A stretch of 53,784 bases of DNA from Acidimicrobiales bacterium. GTDB taxonomy: Bacteria; Actinomycetota; Acidimicrobiia; Acidimicrobiales; MedAcidi-G1. The notes beneath the pieces are model-generated. The model was given only the letters and a program-made list of their open reading frames with translations, had not been told where the DNA came from and made no database searches. The translations under genes were made by a program, and so were the position numbers. Where the stretch lies: positions 1 through 53,784 of the forward strand of contig JAAZXC010000006.1 in assembly GCA_014240365.1 (NCBI GenBank). The letters run 5' to 3'. Within the stretch, counting starts at the first letter, position 1. The number at the start of each line of letters is the position of its first letter. Below are positions 48,496 through 53,784 of this stretch, piece by piece.

Positions 48496-51036
48496 CTGCT
48501 CGGAAGAGATCAGGACCACCCGGGCCTTCGAGCCGGTGGACGGGCCCACCACGCCGGACTCCTCCATCAGGTCCATGAGCCGACCGGCCCGGGCGAAGCC
48601 CACCCGCAACTTGCGTTGCAGCATCGACGTAGAACCGAGCTGGCTGGAAACCACCAACTGTCGGGCCTGCTCGAACAACTCGTCGTCACCGGACTCTCCC
48701 CCGACCACCGGGCGGGATATATCACCCGTGATCAGGTCAGCCGGCGGCCCCACGGCAATCACATCCACGGGCCCGGTCGGATCGTGCGAATCCTCGTCAG
48801 ACTCCGCCGCGTCCTCCAGGGCCCGCACCTGTAAGACCCACGACTCCACGACCTCGCGGACCTCGCTCTCGTCGACCCAGGCACCCTGGATCCTCTGGGA
48901 CACGCTGGAACTGGGCCTAAGGAGGAGCATGTCGCCCTTGCCGACCAGGCGTTCGGCACCCGGCTGATCCAGGATCACCCGACTGTCGGCAAGGCTTGAC
49001 ACGGCGAACGCAAGACGCGCCGGGATATTCGCCTTGATCACACCGGTGATCACGTTGACCGACGGCCTCTGGGTCGCCACGACAAGGTGTATTCCGACCG
49101 CCCTGGCCATCTGGGCCAGACGGCAGATGGAATCCTCCACGTCGCGTGCCGCCACCATCATCAGGTCTGCCAACTCGTCCACCACGAGGAGCACGAAGGA
49201 CAGGCGCTGGTACGTGACCGGCTCGCCGTCATCGTCGACTACCCCCAGGGGTGCCTTCAGGTCTCCCCGATCGAACGCCGCGTTGTACCCGCTGATGTCC
49301 CGGAAGCCACACGCCGAGAGGAGGTCGTAGCGGCGTTCCATCTCACGTACGGCCCAATGGAGGGCGTTCGCGGCCTTCTTGGGGTCGGTCACGGGAGCCG
49401 TAAGCAGGTGGGGCACACCCTCGTACTGCCCCATCTCGACGCGCTTCGGATCAATCAGGATCATCCGAACCTGCTCCGGCGTGGAACGCATCAGGACCGA
49501 GGTGATCAGGGAGTTGATGCACGAGGACTTCCCGGCCCCGGTCGCTCCAGCTATCAGGAGATGCGGCATGGTGGCCAGGTTCAACATGACGGACCGACCG
49601 CTGATGTCGCGTCCGATCGCCACCTCAAGCGGATGGCGGGCCTTCGCAGCCTCGGGCGATGCGAGGATGTCACCCAGGGCGACCACTTCACGATCCTCGT
49701 TCGGGACCTCGATCCCTATGGCCTGCTGGCCCGGAATGGGCGCCAGGATCCTGACGTCGGCGGCAGCCAGGGCATAGGCGATGTCCTTGTTGAGGCTCGT
49801 GATCCGTGCAACCTTCACCCCCTCGCCGAGCTGTAGGGCGAATCGGGTCACAGTCGGCCCGACGGTCATCTCCACCAGGCGTGTTTCGACACCGTGCGCC
49901 GCCAGTGCCTCCTGGAGTCGGATGCCACGCTCCTCCCCCGCCTTGGCATCGACGTCACGCGTCTCGCTCCTGGACAGGTATCCGAGGGACGGCAGCCGCC
50001 ACCGCGAATCGGCCAGGGCCGGCCCGAGTTCGATGGTGAGTTGCTCACCGCTGTCAGCGGACCCGGGCCTGGCCTTGCGCCTACGGGGCTTGGCCGGGGT
50101 GGCTGAAGAATCTGCCGCCGGCTCCGACGGAGGGGCCGGGGCAGGTGTCGGCGCCGCAACCGGTGGCAGCGACCGGGGCACGTTGACCACCGGTTGGTCG
50201 CCGCCCGGGGCCGTCAACAGGCCTTCAATCCAGTTCTTCACCCCGCGTATCGCCGGGCGCAGACCTCCGGCCGCCCCCCGGGCCGCATAGCGAGCGGTGA
50301 TCGCAGCACCCCTGGCGGCCCCGCGTGCCGTCTGGCGAACGGTGGTCCGGGTAATCACAGCAACGGAGACCAGGCCCACGCCGATCAGGATCAGGGATGC
50401 ACCCCACGGAGCCACGGCGGCCTCGAGGCCCCCGCCGACGCCCAGCCCGATCAGGCCACCAGCCTCGCCAAGCCCATCCACCCCGTCGTCCAGGCCGGGG
50501 CGGCCCCGGCCCATATGGAGCAGGCCGGTCACGCTCAGGACCGCCATCAGGAGCCCGATCGGGAGGCGCTTGGAGATCTCCCCGAACTCGCTGCGCTCCC
50601 GGAACATCGTCAGGCCCGTTCCCAGCATCGCCACCGGCAGGACCGCCCGTGTCGCACCCACGGACCAGCCGAGGCCGCCATCGAGCAGGCGACCGAGGAC
50701 GCCGGCCTTGTCGAGATATACCGACAAACCGGCCAGGAGCCCCCCTATCACCAGGATCAGGCCGAGGATCTCGTCTCCCCGGCCCCCGAAGGTGGCCCTG
50801 GCCATGCGGCGCATGAGCGAGACCCTCTGGTCCGAGCGTCCGTCACCGGAGCGGCCACCATCGGTGCCACCTCGCGATGGTCCCCGCGCCGATCCCGGGG
50901 ACGAACCCTTAGATGCCATCCGGGAGGACGCCCGACCCCGGGCGCCCTCAGAGGAATCACCATCGGGCGCGGGGCTTTTCACCTTGTCAGCAGCGGATTT
51001 GCCGCCCGAACCGGGACGCGCGGATCTTGTAGCCAT
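48466..51036 (-). CDS. ftsK: DNA translocase FtsK/SpoIIIE
   Basis: About 856 residues from ATG 51036 (an in-frame GTG lies six codons upstream). The N-terminus is basic, Ser/Gly/Pro-rich and likely disordered (about 1-80). About four membrane helices follow (about 95-220, including GLILVIGGLLAGLSVYLD). A Pro-rich linker precedes the motor. The RecA-like motor has LLIAGATGAGKSSCINSLIT (Walker A near residue 490) and RLSFVLLVVDELADLMMVA (Walker B). The C-terminal gamma winged helix, which reads KOPS-type sites, ends the protein. It pumps chromosome ends through the closing septum and activates XerCD recombination. Confidence 0.95.
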   Translation of the reverse strand: MATRSARPGSGGKSAADKVKSPAPDGDSSEGARGRASSRMASKGSSPGSARGPSRGGTDGGRSGDGRSDQRVSLMRRMARATFGGRGDEILGLILVIGGLLAGLSVYLDKAGVLGRLLDGGLGWSVGATRAVLPVAMLGTGLTMFRERSEFGEISKRLPIGLLMAVLSVTGLLHMGRGRPGLDDGVDGLGEAGGLIGLGVGGGLEAAVAPWGASLILIGVGLVSVAVITRTTVRQTARGAARGAAITARYAARGAAGGLRPAIRGVKNWIEGLLTAPGGDQPVVNVPRSLPPVAAPTPAPAPPSEPAADSSATPAKPRRRKARPGSADSGEQLTIELGPALADSRWRLPSLGYLSRSETRDVDAKAGEERGIRLQEALAAHGVETRLVEMTVGPTVTRFALQLGEGVKVARITSLNKDIAYALAAADVRILAPIPGQQAIGIEVPNEDREVVALGDILASPEAAKARHPLEVAIGRDISGRSVMLNLATMPHLLIAGATGAGKSSCINSLITSVLMRSTPEQVRMILIDPKRVEMGQYEGVPHLLTAPVTDPKKAANALHWAVREMERRYDLLSACGFRDISGYNAAFDRGDLKAPLGVVDDDGEPVTYQRLSFVLLVVDELADLMMVAARDVEDSICRLAQMARAVGIHLVVATQRPSVNVITGVIKANIPARLAFAVSSLADSRVILDQPGAERLVGKGDMLLLRPSSSVSQRIQGAWVDESEVREVVESWVLQVRALEDAAESDEDSHDPTGPVDVIAVGPPADLITGDISRPVVGGESGDDELFEQARQLVVSSQLGSTSMLQRKLRVGFARAGRLMDLMEESGVVGPSTGSKARVVLISSEQLEDLQGQGY

Positions 51037-51111
51037 CAGAACTGACGGTACCACCGGGGGGTGACAGGCTCGGGGCAGGACCGGGGCCGAGAACCTGGCC
51101 GCAATGTCGGG

Positions 51112-52782
51112 TCAGAGCACCTCGACGGTGGGAACAAGGGCGGGTCGCCTACCGGTACGACGCGACACGAGACGGCCAGTAGCCCGGCGGGCCAGACGGG
51201 CCAGTTCCTTCGGATCCCTCTGACCCTCCTCCACGGAACTACGCACGGAGTCGGCCACAGCCGATGCAACCTGGTCGTGCCAGTCCTGACGATCTGCGGG
51301 CTCGACCCAGCCACGGCTCTCGACCACCGGTTCTCCGACCAGGCGCCCCTTGCGCCCGTCGACGACGACCCGGATGAACACGAACCCCTCGCCCGACATG
51401 GCGCGGCGCTCCTCGACCAGGTCCTCCGATACCCGACGGCCTGACTCGTCGACCATCACGTACACGTCGGAGACGCGGCTGGAGTGGACAAGGCCCTCAT
51501 CGGTGAGCGACACACGATCCCCGTCGGTGCAACGCAGGATCCGGTCGGGGGCCATGCCACGCCCCAACGCCAGGTCGTGGTGGGCAACCAGGTGCGCGTA
51601 CTCGCCGTGAACCGGTATGAACAGTTCCGGATCGGCCGCTTCGTGCAACTCCAACAGCTCATCGGCCTTGCCGTGCCCGGTCGTGTGGACACCCAACTGG
51701 CCACTGTGCACCAGGTGCACACCACGACGCGCCAACGCATTATGCAGACGCGAGATCGCTGCTTCGTTGCCGGGAATCGGGTGGGATGAGAACACCACGG
51801 TGTCCCGATCGCCGATCTTAAGGAATCGGTGGCTGCCATCAGCCATGCGCTTCAGCGCCGCCCTCGGTTCGCCCTGTGAACCAGTGCAGACCACGCAGGT
51901 GCGTGCCGGATCCATGTCATCCAACTCGGTGTCTGGCGCCAACATCTTGTCGGAGATCCTCAGCAGGCCAAGCTCCCTCGCCAGCGTCACGTTGCGGATC
52001 ATCGACGGCCCCATGACCACCATCTTTCGCCCGGTGGCCTCAGCGGCATCCACCACCTGCTGGATCCGGTGCACGTGGCTGGAAAACGCCCCCACGATGA
52101 TCCGTCTGCCCTCGTTGGCGTCGAAGACCTTCCTGAGCACCGGGCCGACGGTGGTCTCCGACGTCGATGATCCGGCAATGCCGGCGTTCGTGGAGTCAGC
52201 GAGCAGCAACCTGATCCCGGTCGACGCGGCCAGCTCCCGGAGCCTCGGCAGGTCGGTGACCCGACCGTCCACGGGCGTCAGGTCCAACTTGAAGTCGCTG
52301 GAGTGCAGGATGCGCCCCTGGGGCGTGTCGAAGATGGTCATCAGACCGCTCGGCGTGGAATGGGTGACCGGCAGGAACTCGCAGTCGAACGGTCCGATGC
52401 GGAGCTTGGCGTGATCGCCCAACTCGATCAGTTCCGGGATCGCCACACCGGCGCCCTTCAACTTGCCGCGCACCATGCCGAGGGTGAACGGCGCCCCGTA
52501 GATCGGTATCGAGACGCCCTCGGCGGCAAGGTCCTTCAGCAGGTAGGGCAGGCCACCGATGTGGTCCTCGTGGGCATGGGTGACCACGCACCCCTCGATG
52601 CGGTCGGCCCGTTCCAGCAGCCAGGTGAAGTCCGGGAGCACCGCGTCGACTCCCGGAAGGTCGTCCGGGAACAGTTGGCCGCAGTCCAGCATGACGATGC
52701 GTCCCTCAACCTCGAGGGCGGCACAGTTGCGTCCGATCTCGCCGAGTCCGCCGAGGAACGTGATGTGCACGGGTGGAGCCAT
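51112..52782 (-). CDS. rnj: Ribonuclease J
   Basis: A 556-residue metallo-beta-lactamase/beta-CASP nuclease. ITFLGGLGEIGRNCAALEVE is the N-terminal family mark. VVTHAHEDHIGGLPYLL holds HxHxDH, and VHSGQLGVHTTGHGKADELL and FIPVHGEYAHLVAHHDLAL are beta-CASP motifs. It has 5'-exo and endonuclease activity in RNA decay and rRNA/mRNA maturation. It starts 19 nt after the dapA stop. The order dapA-rnj is widely conserved in Actinomycetota. Confidence 0.95.
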   Translation of the reverse strand: MAPPVHITFLGGLGEIGRNCAALEVEGRIVMLDCGQLFPDDLPGVDAVLPDFTWLLERADRIEGCVVTHAHEDHIGGLPYLLKDLAAEGVSIPIYGAPFTLGMVRGKLKGAGVAIPELIELGDHAKLRIGPFDCEFLPVTHSTPSGLMTIFDTPQGRILHSSDFKLDLTPVDGRVTDLPRLRELAASTGIRLLLADSTNAGIAGSSTSETTVGPVLRKVFDANEGRRIIVGAFSSHVHRIQQVVDAAEATGRKMVVMGPSMIRNVTLARELGLLRISDKMLAPDTELDDMDPARTCVVCTGSQGEPRAALKRMADGSHRFLKIGDRDTVVFSSHPIPGNEAAISRLHNALARRGVHLVHSGQLGVHTTGHGKADELLELHEAADPELFIPVHGEYAHLVAHHDLALGRGMAPDRILRCTDGDRVSLTDEGLVHSSRVSDVYVMVDESGRRVSEDLVEERRAMSGEGFVFIRVVVDGRKGRLVGEPVVESRGWVEPADRQDWHDQVASAVADSVRSSVEEGQRDPKELARLARRATGRLVSRRTGRRPALVPTVEVL

Positions 52783-52801
52783 CGGGTCAGAACCTCTGCG
52801 A

Positions 52802-53689
52802 TCAGGCGCGGCCGAGACCGGCCAGGACGAGACGGGCCCGGTCGGCCAGGTCGGCCGGCTCGGGTCCCATCGGAGGACGGCAGTCGCCGCCGGGCATGCC
52901 CAGGACCTTCATCATGGCCTTGGACGGAATCGGGTTGGGCGTGAGATCTCCGGATTCGAAGTCCCACGAGGGAATGAGTCGCCGGTTGGCCTCGGTCGCC
53001 GCAGCCACGTCACCGGAGAAGAAGGCGTCCATCATGACGACGGTCTCCGGCGTGGCCCAGTGCGAAGCCACGCTCACCGCGCCCACGACGCCGACCGCCA
53101 GGAGCGCCAGGGTTAGGGAGTCCTCCCCGCTGTAGACCTCGAAACCAGCCGGTGATGCAGCGACCAGGCGGGCCGTCTCGGCCACGTCGCCTGCTGCGTC
53201 CTTGACCGCCACGATGTTGGGGACCTCGTCAGCGAGTCGCAGGATGGTGTCGGTGTGGATCTTGCGTCCCGATCGTGGCGGAATGTCGTAGAGCATCACC
53301 GGAAGGTCGGTCGCCTCGGCCACCGACCGAAAATGGTTGAACAGCCCCAGCTGCGACGGCCGGTTGTAGTACGGCGTGACCGTGAGGATGGCATCAGCAC
53401 CGGCAGCGCTGCAGCGACGGGTCAGCTCCACGGCAGCCGCCGTGTCGTTGCTGCCGGCGCCGGCAATCACATGGCAGTCGACCGCTCCGGACACCGCTTC
53501 GACAAGGGCGATCTGCTCATCGTGGGTGAGCGTGGGCGATTCGCCCGTCGTGCCAGCCAGCACCAGGCCGTCATTGCCCTGCTCCACGAGCCAGCTCGCC
53601 AGAGCCACCGCTCCGTCCAGGTCCAGCGCTCCGTCAGGGGTGAACGGCGTGATCATGGCGGTGATCAACCGCCCGAACATCGGCTCCAT
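52802..53689 (-). CDS. dapA: 4-hydroxy-tetrahydrodipicolinate synthase
   Basis: About 295 residues from ATG 53689, chosen because a strong AGGAGG lies 9 nt upstream (an earlier in-frame ATG does not have one). The TIM-barrel enzyme condenses pyruvate with aspartate semialdehyde, the first committed step to lysine and diaminopimelate. ITAMITPFTPDGALDLDGAV, GTTGESPTLTHDEQ (the TTGE substrate loop), VTPYYNRPSQLG (proton-relay Tyr) and NIVAVKDAAGD (Schiff-base Lys) are present. A pentanucleotide repeat begins about 24 nt upstream of this start. Confidence 0.95.
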   Translation of the reverse strand: MEPMFGRLITAMITPFTPDGALDLDGAVALASWLVEQGNDGLVLAGTTGESPTLTHDEQIALVEAVSGAVDCHVIAGAGSNDTAAAVELTRRCSAAGADAILTVTPYYNRPSQLGLFNHFRSVAEATDLPVMLYDIPPRSGRKIHTDTILRLADEVPNIVAVKDAAGDVAETARLVAASPAGFEVYSGEDSLTLALLAVGVVGAVSVASHWATPETVVMMDAFFSGDVAAATEANRRLIPSWDFESGDLTPNPIPSKAMMKVLGMPGGDCRPPMGPEPADLADRARLVLAGLGRA

Positions 53690-53712
53690 TCTGGACTGCC
53701 TCCTATTTGACA

Positions 53713-53784
53713 TGGACTGGAGATCTGGACTGGACTGGACTGGACTGGACTGGACTGGACTGGACTGGACTGGACTGGACTGGA
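53713..53784. repeat. TGGAC pentanucleotide tandem repeat, running off the window
   Basis: After one TGGAC at 53713-53717 and a short interruption, TGGAC is repeated perfectly from 53726: 11 full copies plus TGGA reach the last base, at least 59 bp. The period is five, so it would shift frame if translated, but it lies upstream of dapA. Its position at the window edge suggests that it broke an assembly or continues beyond. Confidence 0.93.

Noticed and set aside
53726-53784. CRISPR-like repeat at the window end
   Set aside because: The unit is only five bases with no spacers, so it is a simple tandem repeat.

Overview
The window reads as chromosomal DNA of a high-GC actinobacterium. F420/deazaflavin-type oxidoreductases, a TIGR03084 protein, Gram-positive-type LexA boxes and the order lexA / hflX-dapF-miaA-miaB-recA / cinA-pgsA-rimO / ftsK-rnj-dapA all point to Actinomycetota. 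The gene content (B12-dependent ribonucleotide reductase, many acyl-CoA enzymes, split transhydrogenase) would suit Acidimicrobiia, but that placement is inference. There is no prophage, insertion sequence, CRISPR array or plasmid function. Most of the window is conserved core genome with several small oddities.

Layout. 1-4.1 kb: tRNA-Cys, a broken alcohol dehydrogenase fragment, an F420-type luciferase-like oxidoreductase, a Ddn-like protein, and on the minus strand metY with a CoA-binding protein. 4.15-12.7 kb: a rhodanese diverges from a compact six-gene plus-strand operon (acyl-CoA carboxylase beta and alpha, AtuA-family protein, TetR regulator, TIGR03084 protein, LiuC/AtuE-like hydratase). 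This operon resembles leucine/isovalerate (liu) or acyclic-terpene (atu) catabolism. 12.7-17 kb: three-subunit proton-translocating transhydrogenase and an MFS transporter. 17-20.7 kb: tRNA-Gly with its terminator, two small unknown genes, and a SAM-riboswitch-controlled metX plus a PLP sulfur enzyme. 20.7-28.4 kb: an orphan N6-adenine methyltransferase, a DEAD-box helicase, an alkyltransferase-like protein, a cyclase-homology protein with lgt, an acyl-CoA dehydrogenase, an NTF2-like protein and thymidine kinase. 28.4-33.7 kb: nrdJ, a RibD-type reductase, and a LysM protein diverging from lexA across a cluster of SOS boxes.

33.8-43 kb, minus strand: recA, then a tightly packed run miaB-miaA-dapF-hflX-dapC-dapD-dapE. 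It holds much of the succinylase route to meso-diaminopimelate/lysine together with tRNA A37 modification. 43-53.8 kb: msrB (plus), then frameshifted thpR, cinA, pgsA, rimO, a CaCA antiporter, ftsK, rnj and dapA on the minus strand. The window ends inside a TGGAC pentanucleotide tandem repeat directly upstream of dapA.

The strongest items for a second look are: the SOS control region between the LysM gene and lexA (one near-perfect box filling a promoter spacer plus three weaker boxes in exact 15-bp steps); the atu/liu-like operon with a palindrome in its promoter region; the metX SAM riboswitch feeding a ribosome-binding-site hairpin; the TGGAC repeat upstream of dapA; two single-base frameshift cases (thpR and the ADH remnant); and the orphan methyltransferase. 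No wholly new system is demonstrable from sequence alone; the six-gene carboxylase operon is the best candidate for undescribed biochemistry.
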